A DNA stretch of 12,808 nucleotides. It comes from an uncultured Bacilli bacterium. Lineage in GTDB: Bacteria > Bacillota_I > Bacilli_A > RF39 > UBA660. The notes under the pieces are model-generated. The model did no database searches, had not been told where the DNA came from, and saw only the letters and a program-made list of their open reading frames with translations. Of this stretch, positions 1 to 5,445 are shown one piece after another. How positions within the stretch are numbered: position 1 is the first letter of the stretch; every line of letters begins with the position of its first letter. Position numbers and translations under genes: made by a program. The stretch covers positions 1 through 12,808 of the forward strand of contig CAQBKK010000032.1 of NCBI GenBank assembly GCA_948760655.1, read 5' to 3'.

Positions 1-492
1 TTAAGAAAAAACAAAGGACTTTCACAAGAGGAATTAAGTATTAAATTAAATGTTGTAAGACAGACAGTATCAAAATGGGAATCAGGGCTATCGGTTCCTG
101 ATGCTGAAATGTTAATAACTATATCAGAAATTTTTGAAACATCAGTTAGTGAAATTCTTGGTGAAAATATAGCAGAAAAAGAAAAAAATGATTTAAAAGC
201 AATATCTGAAAAATTAGAAGTTATTAATGAACAATTATCTATGATGCAAAAGCAAAAAAGAAAAAGAATAGTAAACTTATTAATAATTATAGATATATGC
301 ATTATATTATTTTTTATAGTATTAGCAGTATTAGGCAGTCCATATCAATCTTGGGATTATACTGATTCTGAATGGGCTATTGTTGGAACATTATGGCATT
401 CATTTGAGTGGGTATTTTTTAAAGTTGCTCCAATTATGGTTATTATGATTACTTCAATATTAGGAATAATATTTGTAAAAAGAAATAAATAA
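1..492 (+). CDS. XRE-family regulator with two C-terminal membrane segments (5' truncated by window edge)
   Basis: The reading frame is open from the first base, so the start lies to the left; 163 codons are visible. An XRE-type helix-turn-helix occupies about residues 1-45 of the fragment (GLSQEELSIKL, then the recognition helix around RQTVSKWESG). A charged, coiled-coil-like linker of about 35 residues follows. Two hydrophobic segments come next, at about residues 97-114 and 140-158, with a short Trp-rich loop between them, and the end is positively charged (VKRNK). This layout is common for Firmicute regulators that sit at the membrane. The target and signal cannot be told. It lies inside the element that interrupts cotE and is probably cargo. 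The family call is firm, the role is not. Confidence 0.8.
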   Translation, partial: LRKNKGLSQEELSIKLNVVRQTVSKWESGLSVPDAEMLITISEIFETSVSEILGENIAEKEKNDLKAISEKLEVINEQLSMMQKQKRKRIVNLLIIIDICIILFFIVLAVLGSPYQSWDYTDSEWAIVGTLWHSFEWVFFKVAPIMVIMITSILGIIFVKRNK

Positions 493-616
493 CAAATTTC
501 AACTTGAAAGTGAGATAATGATATGGGATTTGATTTAGGACATAGAATTAGTTTGTTGTCAAAATTAGCATTACGAACCTAAAGAGATAGATAAAAGAAT
601 AATAATATAAAGTAAT

Positions 617-757
617 GATTTACAAATTTACGAATTGTGGTTTGATTATACTTATAGAACTTATGAAGCTTTAGCAAAAGATGGACACAAAACCTATGAA
701 TTTGAAGGTAAGAAAGTAGAAAATTTAGAGTTTGATTTAATTTGCCTAGGTGAATAG
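617..757 (+). pseudogene. Relic of an unrecognised gene, C-terminal piece
   Basis: This frame gives 46 codons ending in TAG with a composition typical of a real protein: aromatic-rich at first (YELWFDYTYRTYEAL), then charged (KDGHKTYEFEGKK). There is no start codon or ribosome binding site, and stops lie just upstream in this frame. I do not recognise the family. The most likely reading is the 3' remnant of an element gene whose front has been lost. Confidence 0.3.
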
Positions 758-1077
758 ACAAACTGTATTCGTTTGCTTTTATGATTCTTAAATTCGCAGT
801 TGTTTTTTTTCTAATTCTAATAAATGATTTTCCTCTTCACTTCGATTATCCTTTTCTTTTTTGTCTAATATCTAGTTTGAATAATGTTATTAAGAAACAA
901 AAAATCAGTAGAATTTCAGCCTAAAAATCTTCAAAGAAAAGTAAAAGCACTTACTAATAGAAATCAAAATATAATGAAAGAAAACAATACTTTAAAACTT
1001 ATTTAAAAACCATTTTAAAGACAATAAAAACACTTTTTTAGAGAAATTGGTAATGAATTATATTGAATTAATGATTG

Positions 1078-1113
1078 AAAAAAGAGTACTAAAATTATTA
1101 CTCTTTTTTCTTA
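1078..1113 (+). terminator. Rho-independent terminator in the element
   Basis: A perfect 11-bp stem pairs AAAAAAGAGTA (1078-1088) with TACTCTTTTTT (1099-1109) around a 10-nt loop. The T-run lies in the right arm and continues just after it. The stem is AT-rich but unbroken. It closes the decayed region upstream of the small ORF and recombinase. Confidence 0.7.
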
Positions 1114-1209
1114 TTTAAGTGAAGCTAATTATTAAAAACAAGATAGGTATTATATTCATGAAATAATCATAGATTTAAGCGAGTAGTATTTTTTTATGAA
1201 AGGGGTACT

Positions 1210-1332
1210 ATGAATAAAGAGCTTAAAATAAATTTCTTTTTTAATGATGAAAATGGAGAGGAATTATTAGAAGTGCTAGTTCGCGATTTTAAGGAATTTT
1301 TAAATAACTATATAAAGAAAGTATTAAAGTAA
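1210..1332 (+). CDS. Small 40-residue protein upstream of the recombinase
   Basis: ATG at 1210 follows a good ribosome binding site (AAAGGGG at about 1199-1205, 5 nt spacing) and opens a 40-codon frame ending in TAA. The protein is MNKELKINFFFNDENGEELL followed by a helical, Lys-rich C-terminus (about residues 21-40). The family is not recognised. Small ORFs of this kind often sit just before serine recombinases in Firmicute elements, so an accessory or directionality role is possible but is only inferred from position. It is 128 bp upstream of the recombinase in the same direction. Confidence 0.5.
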   Translation: MNKELKINFFFNDENGEELLEVLVRDFKEFLNNYIKKVLK

Positions 1333-1460
1333 ATGTTTTTTATAAGGATTCATTTTTTTATTTCTCGTGTTATGAAAATATACTGTAATATTCTTGTAAC
1401 AAAAGTTATGAGAGATGGTCTTTTAAATGAATTCTCCATTTTATTAGGAGGAAAGATAAC

Positions 1461-3101
1461 ATGAATTTTGATAGTGCTTTATTAAAAAAAGTATTAAGTC
1501 TTTATACACCAGATGAAATAGCAAAATATATAAGACTGTCTTTAGCTGATGAATATAATCAGTCCGATGAAAGTGAGAGTGTTGCTAATCAAAGAAGATT
1601 ATTAAATGAGTTTATTGATCGAAATGGAAATGTTGGAGTTAAGTGTAAAGAATTTATTGATGATGGTTGTTCAGGAACTAATTTTGAAAGACCTGGATGG
1701 CAAGATTTAATGTCTGAAGCTGAAAGTGGAAAAATCAAAGTCATTATTACAAAAAATTTATCAAGATTAGGTCGAAGTAATTTTGAATGTAGTTATTTTA
1801 TTGATTACTACTTTCCAGCAAATAGTATTAGATATATTGCTATTCAAGAACAAATTGATACGGCAAATCAAGAAAATTCTAATAATGAATATGCGGCGTT
1901 AAATAATTTTATTAATGAAAAATATTCAAGGGATTTATCCAAAAATATAAAAAAGGTATATAAGATTAAGCAATATGCTGGAGAATATATGGGAGGACAT
2001 CCTATATTTGGATATAAAAAAGATCCGAATGATAAACACAAATTGTTAATTGATGAAGATGCTGCCAAAATAGTAAGGCGTATTTTTAAATTATATCTCG
2101 AGTGTCGTTCTCAAAATAAGATTAGAACCACTTTTAGTAACGAGAAAATTCCTATACCAGAAGTTTATAAAGGTTCAAGAAGAGGACTGAAAGCAAAACA
2201 CCCTTATGAATGGAATTATAGAACGATAAGGGATATTCTAAGAAACGAAATGTATATTGGTAATATGGTGCAAAATGTTTTTTCTAAAAAGAGTTTCCGT
2301 GAAAAGAAAATGACTAAAAATAAAAAAGAAGAGTGGATTATTGTAGAAGGAACGCACGATCCTATTATTGACAAGGAAACATTTTACCAAGTTCAGGAAC
2401 TTTTAGATGCTAATTATAGACAACCTGTTAAACCTCATCGACATGAATTTGCTGGCCTACTTTATTGTCATGAGTGTGGGCATAAAATAGGAATTGGCAA
2501 TGTAAAAAGAGATAGAGATGAGAGTAAGCAATATTTTTACACTTATTGTAATTATTATAGAAGGAATAGTGCATATAATAAATGTTCACCTCATTCTTTA
2601 AACTATAATAATTTAGAAGCTCAATTATTAGATATTATAGATGATTTATGTAAAAAATTTATAAAACAATTAGATTATGATACAATAGTTAATGAGCGAA
2701 AACAAGGATTAAATACTTATGGTGATTCATTAATAAAGAAAATTAATAAATTTCAAATTGATATTAAAGAAGTAGATCTTAAAATCGAAAAGATTTACAT
2801 GGACAGATTAGAAGATATTATATCAGCAGACACTTATAAAAAAATGAGTGAAAAATTAGAATCAAAAAAACAAAATATGATTAAGGAAACAAAAGAACTT
2901 CAAAAGTCTTATGACGAATACATGAAAGACAATTCAGTTGATAAATTATTGGATGCTACGAAAATAGTTAAAGAATATATGAAAGCAAGAAAAAATGAGA
3001 AAAGAGATCTTTTAATTAAGATAATTGATAAAATTGAAATATATCAGGATAAAACGATTGATGTACATTTCAAGTTAAAATCATTAGGAATTATAATATA
3101 A
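1461..3101 (+). CDS. Large serine recombinase (site-specific integrase/excisionase)
   Basis: This is a 546-residue member of the large serine recombinase family, which cuts and rejoins att sites through a phosphoserine intermediate. The catalytic resolvase domain spans about residues 22-165. It holds the YIRLS motif with nucleophile Ser27 and Arg25, and the conserved NLSRLGR arginines Arg102 and Arg105. The 'Recombinase' DNA-binding domain covers about 175-300 (GGHPIFGYKKDP, then WNYRTIRDILRNEMYIGNMV). A zinc ribbon follows with Cys336, Cys339, Cys363 and Cys375, and a coiled-coil tail covers about 405-515. The length is normal and no catalytic residue is missing, so the enzyme should be active. 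The start is set by AGGAGG at 1446-1451, 9 nt upstream. The 22-residue N-terminal lead before the catalytic domain is a little longer than usual. The gene lies at the element edge about 50 bp from the cotE junction, the usual place for the integrase of an element. Confidence 0.95.
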   Translation: MNFDSALLKKVLSLYTPDEIAKYIRLSLADEYNQSDESESVANQRRLLNEFIDRNGNVGVKCKEFIDDGCSGTNFERPGWQDLMSEAESGKIKVIITKNLSRLGRSNFECSYFIDYYFPANSIRYIAIQEQIDTANQENSNNEYAALNNFINEKYSRDLSKNIKKVYKIKQYAGEYMGGHPIFGYKKDPNDKHKLLIDEDAAKIVRRIFKLYLECRSQNKIRTTFSNEKIPIPEVYKGSRRGLKAKHPYEWNYRTIRDILRNEMYIGNMVQNVFSKKSFREKKMTKNKKEEWIIVEGTHDPIIDKETFYQVQELLDANYRQPVKPHRHEFAGLLYCHECGHKIGIGNVKRDRDESKQYFYTYCNYYRRNSAYNKCSPHSLNYNNLEAQLLDIIDDLCKKFIKQLDYDTIVNERKQGLNTYGDSLIKKINKFQIDIKEVDLKIEKIYMDRLEDIISADTYKKMSEKLESKKQNMIKETKELQKSYDEYMKDNSVDKLLDATKIVKEYMKARKNEKRDLLIKIIDKIEIYQDKTIDVHFKLKSLGIII

Positions 3102-3129
3102 AAAGGATATACTATACTATGAAACTTGT

Positions 3130-3171
3130 ATTAATTTTTTATCACCAACGGTAATCACACATAGATTTAAT
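3130..3171. other. Probable right attachment junction in cotE
   Basis: CotE homology begins near codon 3148-3153 (TVITHRFNG, matching WIINHKY of B. subtilis CotE at about residue 40). Upstream of this the same frame no longer looks like CotE and meets a TAA at 3094-3096. A loose dyad with arms ATTAA (3130-3134) and TTAAT (3167-3171) is centred on GG at 3150-3151. A dyad around a central dinucleotide is what serine recombinase sites look like. The inner part matches poorly, so the exact core is not established. Confidence 0.45.
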
Positions 3172-3570
3172 GGAGTAAATAGTGGTGGAGTAGTAAATTT
3201 AGATGGTTCATTTGATGTAAATGTTTGGTATTCTTATGATAATGATACCAAAACTGCTGTTAGTACAAAAACTTTTAATTATCAAGATAAGATGCCTGTT
3301 CATTTAAAGGACAATGCTACATTAACTAATAATGAAGAAATCATTGTAAGAAGTTTAAAACAGCCGACTGTTACGAATGTATCGGTTACGGAAGGAATTG
3401 TTAATTTGCATGTAGAAAAAGAACTTGGAGTTGAAGTCGTTGGAGATACTAAAATTAAGGTAAGTATAGAAGAAGAGGAAGATGATTATGAAATTATTAG
3501 TGATGATGAAGTGTTAAGTGATGCAGGTGAAGTTGCAATTGATGAGATTGACGAGGAATATTTGAAGTAG
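3148..3570 (+). CDS. cotE: CotE outer spore coat morphogenetic protein, 3' part (gene interrupted by the element)
   Basis: The 140 codons visible match B. subtilis CotE (181 residues) from about residue 40 to the end, recalled from memory. ITHRFNG corresponds to INHKY, then comes FDVNVWYSYDNDTKTAV (DINVWYSYADNTKTEV), then a run containing LKQP (LQQP), then GVEVVGDTKIKVS (AEVVGETKVVVE), and finally the acidic tail rich in Glu and Asp. CotE sits on the SpoIVA basement layer and anchors the outer coat. The first 40 or so residues are missing; in their place are the recombinase end and an in-frame stop. The downstream ATG at 3292 has no ribosome binding site and would cut off more of the conserved core, so it is not a credible start. 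The frame is intact with no stop or frameshift, so the gene is either newly interrupted or still selected as one half of a split gene. It could only make full CotE after excision. Confidence 0.88.
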   Translation, partial: TVITHRFNGVNSGGVVNLDGSFDVNVWYSYDNDTKTAVSTKTFNYQDKMPVHLKDNATLTNNEEIIVRSLKQPTVTNVSVTEGIVNLHVEKELGVEVVGDTKIKVSIEEEEDDYEIISDDEVLSDAGEVAIDEIDEEYLK

Positions 3571-3592
3571 TGTCAACCAAATTATGTTGACA
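3571..3592. repeat. Inverted repeat between cotE and rpsP, overlapping the rpsP -35 box
   Basis: TGTCAAC (3571-3577) and GTTGACA (3586-3592) form a perfect 7-bp inverted repeat with an 8-nt loop directly after the cotE stop codon. The right arm contains the TTGACA -35 box of rpsP. It may be the cotE terminator, though the following run is only moderately T-rich, or an operator for rpsP. Confidence 0.5.
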
Positions 3593-3615
3593 CTATTTTC
3601 TCGTTATGGTATACT
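3587..3615 (+). promoter_or_regulatory. Sigma-A promoter of rpsP-khpA
   Basis: A perfect TTGACA (3587-3592) is followed after 17 bp by TATACT (3610-3615) with an extended TGG just before it. The leader to the rpsP ATG is about 20 nt and carries AGGAGGAG. This is a very strong housekeeping promoter. Confidence 0.85.
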
Positions 3616-3640
3616 ACAAACGAAATAAGGAGGAGAGATT

Positions 3641-3907
3641 ATGGCTGTTAAATTAAGATTAAAAAGAATGGGAGCAAAACAAAGACCATTTTATCGTATT
3701 GTTGCTGCTGATTCAAGATTTCCTAGAGATGGGCGTTTTTTAGAAGTAGTTGGAACATATAATCCAATTACAAATCCAGCAGAAACTAAAATTGATGAGG
3801 AGAAAGCTCTTTATTGGTTAAATAATGGTGCTATTCCTACGGAAACGGTAAGAAATATTTTATCTAAAGAAGGCATTATGAAAAAATATGCTGAATCAAA
3901 AAAGTAG
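3641..3907 (+). CDS. rpsP: 30S ribosomal protein S16
   Basis: This 88-residue protein has the usual S16 length and the clear S16 signature. It starts [20 protein letters not shown], followed by [22 protein letters not shown] and the [20 protein letters not shown] segment. S16 binds 16S rRNA in the body of the small subunit and is needed for its assembly. AGGAGGAG ends 6 nt before the ATG. It forms a two-gene operon with khpA (10-bp gap), as in many Firmicutes. The usual partners ffh, rimM, trmD and rplS are not next to it here. Confidence 0.98.
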   Translation: MAVKLRLKRMGAKQRPFYRIVAADSRFPRDGRFLEVVGTYNPITNPAETKIDEEKALYWLNNGAIPTETVRNILSKEGIMKKYAESKK

Positions 3908-3917
3908 GTAAATTATA

Positions 3918-4163
3918 ATGGATATTGTTGAATATACATTGTTTCTTGTAAAAAGTATTGCTCGTGATGGTGAAATGGTAAGTGTTAAAGAGATTGGTAG
4001 TAACGAAGAAACTATTAATTTGGAAGTTCTTGTAAAAGAAAGTGACATGGGGGCTGTTATTGGTAAATCTGGTAATACTGCAAAAGCAATTCGTACATTG
4101 GTACAAGCTTATTCTTATTTACATGATAAAAAAAGAGTAAATGTAAATATAGAGTCATTCTAA
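3918..4163 (+). CDS. khpA: KH-domain RNA-binding protein KhpA (YlqC family)
   Basis: The protein has 81 residues, as is typical for KhpA/YlqC. It is a single KH domain with the GxxG loop at residues 49-52 (IGKSGNTAKAIRTLVQ) and a preceding beta strand (TINLEVLVKE). KhpA binds RNA, usually with KhpB/Jag, and affects cell division and envelope genes in Gram-positive bacteria. It follows rpsP at 10 bp with a modest site (AGGT) and ends inside its own terminator. The rpsP-khpA pairing supports the call. Confidence 0.95.
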   Translation: MDIVEYTLFLVKSIARDGEMVSVKEIGSNEETINLEVLVKESDMGAVIGKSGNTAKAIRTLVQAYSYLHDKKRVNVNIESF

Positions 4164-4179
4164 TAGAGTGGCTTTTTTT
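4153..4179 (+). terminator. Terminator of the rpsP-khpA operon
   Basis: AGTCATTCT (4153-4161) pairs with AGAGTGGCT (4165-4173) over 9 bp with two G-U pairs and a 3-nt loop. Seven Ts follow (4173-4179). The khpA stop codon lies at the top of the stem. Confidence 0.85.
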
Positions 4180-4401
4180 GTTTTATAAAGAAAATTTTAT
4201 TTACTTAAGAAAATGCTTTATAAAGATAGTTTTTTTAGTTCAAAATTTTTGTATAAGGGTAATATTAGTTGAAAATGATTTTTTGGTATCTTTAATCAAA
4301 ATTTTAAATAGTAAAATCATAGTATATTTTAAGTAGTTTTTTATAAGTTCTTAAATGTCATTACATCCTTTATTTATAAGATTTTACAGCATTTTTATTT
4401 T

Positions 4402-4430
4402 TTGAGAATATTCTTATAAATTGTTATAAT
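4402..4430 (+). promoter_or_regulatory. Strong sigma-A promoter in the khpA-pilin gap
   Basis: TTGAGA (4402-4407) lies 17 bp before a perfect TATAAT (4425-4430) with an extended TGT in front of it. Transcription should start near 4437. There is no ORF right behind it, which points to an untranslated RNA. Confidence 0.7.
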
Positions 4431-4436
4431 TTTACT

Positions 4437-4597
4437 TTCAAAAGTAGTAAATTAGTATTAAAAATTTAAAACATTAATTTTAAAACATTAAAAAGATACT
4501 ATGGCATTTGCATAGTATTAAAGTAAACTATTACCCTATATTATATAGCATGAAACATGTATCTAATTCATAAAATTTTTTCATGCCCTTTTTTGTT
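4437..4597 (+). ncRNA. Candidate small RNA of about 160 nt
   Basis: The unit runs from the strong promoter at 4402-4430 to a terminator at 4548-4594. Inside is a perfect 8-bp hairpin, ATACTATG (4496-4503) with CATAGTAT (4511-4518). The first 55 nt are A/U-only-like and probably unstructured. I see no ORF with a ribosome binding site. I tested it by eye against tRNA, SRP RNA, tmRNA, 6S RNA and common riboswitch cores and found no convincing match. It could be a trans-acting sRNA or an attenuated leader of the pilin gene 320 bp downstream. Confidence 0.45.
4548..4597 (+). terminator. Terminator of the candidate small RNA
   Basis: GCATGAAA (4548-4555) pairs with TTTCATGC (4579-4586) over 8 bp with a 23-nt loop, followed by CC and six Ts (4589-4594). 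An alternative small stem CATG-AAA-CATG (4549-4559) uses the same left arm. Confidence 0.55.
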
Positions 4598-4916
4598 TGG
4601 ATAAAAATCTATATTAAAATTTATTTTTGACAAATTATCATTATTAACAAATATAACATTATTATATTTCTTTGTTATTTTATAAATAGCTTCTAGATAT
4701 AATGATAAAATGAAAAAAAAATCTAATATTTCTAAATATATTCATAAAGTAGTAAAATGGTAAGTAATTATATTATTCCTTAAAATTAGGTCTATTAAAA
4801 AATCAATATTTTTATAGAAAAGTTTTAAAAAAGTATACATTTTTACTTTACAATTTACATGTCAGGAGCGATTTACTTACCTAGTTTCTTATGCTATTAT
4901 TTTAATAGGTGATACT

Positions 4917-5399
4917 ATGAAAAATAAAAAAGGTTTTACATTGGTTGAGTTGTTAGCAGTTATTGTAATTATGGCGATTTTAGTTACTATTGCTGTACCT
5001 AGTGCTATTAATATTTCTAATAAATTGCAAACTAGAATGTTTTGTTCTAAAATTGATTCTATAAAAACAGCAGCGGAAATATATGGAGAAGAGAAAAAAG
5101 ATAGTTTTACTGATAAAAGTTTTAATTATACAGGGCCTAGTACAATAGATCCTACTCAAACTGAAACACAATTGGGATTGTTAAATAAAAAAATAAAAGT
5201 GATGGAGCTTGTAAATACGGGAAAATTAAAAAAAGATAATAAAACTTGTGGAGAAAATTTAAACCCTTGTGTTGTAGATCCACGAAATAAAGATTCACAT
5301 GATTTAGAAAATATGGAAATTGTCGTTTATGTTAAATATAATCGTATTTATGTTCATTTTCCAGATACTGTAAATGAAACTTGTAATCTTGAAAGTTAG
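4917..5399 (+). CDS. Type IV pilin-like (prepilin-type) secreted or surface protein
   Basis: This 160-residue protein has a textbook class III prepilin leader. MKNKKG is cut before Phe7 by prepilin peptidase, Glu11 is the +5 glutamate of the mature protein, and a hydrophobic helix at about 8-31 (FTLVELLAVIVIMAILVTIA) spans the membrane and packs in the filament. The globular part carries four cysteines (43, 111, 118, 156) that could form disulfides, and a beta-rich end (MEIVVYVKYNRIYVHF). It resembles pseudopilins of the ComG competence or type II secretion systems, but no peptidase, ATPase or platform gene is nearby, so it is an orphan. AGGTGA (4907-4912) sets the ATG. A weak TTTACT-17-TATTAT at 4872-4900 would start too close to the ATG to be trusted. 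Confidence 0.85.
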   Translation: MKNKKGFTLVELLAVIVIMAILVTIAVPSAINISNKLQTRMFCSKIDSIKTAAEIYGEEKKDSFTDKSFNYTGPSTIDPTQTETQLGLLNKKIKVMELVNTGKLKKDNKTCGENLNPCVVDPRNKDSHDLENMEIVVYVKYNRIYVHFPDTVNETCNLES

Positions 5400-5417
5400 A
5401 GTGCATTATGGTATTAT
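5389..5417 (+). promoter_or_regulatory. Sigma-A promoter of der
   Basis: TTGAAA (5389-5394) and TATTAT (5412-5417) are 17 bp apart with an extended TGG. The -35 box lies inside the last codons of the pilin gene. The leader includes GAGGGGGG before the der ATG. The same TTATGG-plus-box arrangement is seen in the rpsP promoter. Confidence 0.7.
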
Positions 5418-5445
5418 AACCACTAAGTGAAAGAGGGGGGAGTAT

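Larger units (their letters stand above)
493..1209. other. 717-bp decayed stretch inside the element, gene relics only
   Basis: No intact gene is visible. Several relics can be read. The plus frame 617-757 gives 46 codons with protein-like composition (FDYTYRTYEALAKDG...) but no start codon. A plus ORF at 884-1006 gives 40 residues that look like a coiled coil (KNLQRKVKALTNRN...) with no ribosome binding site. A minus-strand tail between about 790 and 880 encodes DKKEKDNRSEEENHLLELE before a stop. A strong hairpin terminator ends the plus-strand material at 1078-1109. I cannot assign families; the coiled-coil piece would suit the tail of a mobilisation or replication protein, which is only a guess. 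Confidence 0.5.
1..3150. mobile_element. Right end of an integrated element interrupting cotE
   Basis: The segment from the window start to about 3150 is read as the right-hand part of an integrated element. It carries a truncated regulator, decayed coding relics, a 40-residue ORF and an intact large serine recombinase placed right at the boundary. Immediately after the recombinase the sequence changes into the cotE reading frame at a codon internal to the CotE protein. The left end and the cotE 5' part are not in the window, so the element extends leftwards by an unknown length. The exact boundary is uncertain by about 15 bp. The type of element (phage remnant, ICE remnant, skin-like intervening element) cannot be told from this part. 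Confidence 0.7.
4164..4916. other. 753-bp gap without protein genes, holding a probable small RNA unit
   Basis: No credible protein gene is seen. Short ATG frames at 4710-4763 and 4859-4912 have 17 codons each and no ribosome binding site. The stretch is extremely AT-rich apart from two hairpins. The part 4402-4597 holds a strong promoter, a hairpin and a terminator and is listed separately as a candidate RNA. A second TTGACA at 4627-4632 has a TATAAC 19 bp on, a poor spacing. Confidence 0.6.

Noticed and set aside
3119..3154. Short ORF MKLVLIFYHQR over the element-cotE junction with AAAAGGA upstream
   Set aside because: It has only 11 codons and arises by chance at the junction; no protein signal.
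3292..3570. A free-standing 92-residue protein starting at ATG 3292
   Set aside because: The frame and CotE homology extend 48 codons upstream to about 3148, and there is no ribosome binding site before 3292.
3876..4106. Minus-strand ORF opposite khpA
   Set aside because: It is the shadow of rpsP-khpA; the Cys/Asn/Thr/Phe-rich composition is that of antisense AT-rich DNA.
4710..4763. 17-codon ORF (MKKKSN...) in the khpA-pilin gap
   Set aside because: No ribosome binding site and only low-complexity Lys-rich sequence.
4859..4912. 17-codon ORF just before the pilin gene (MSGAIYLP...)
   Set aside because: No ribosome binding site of its own, and no conserved feature; could at most be a leader peptide.
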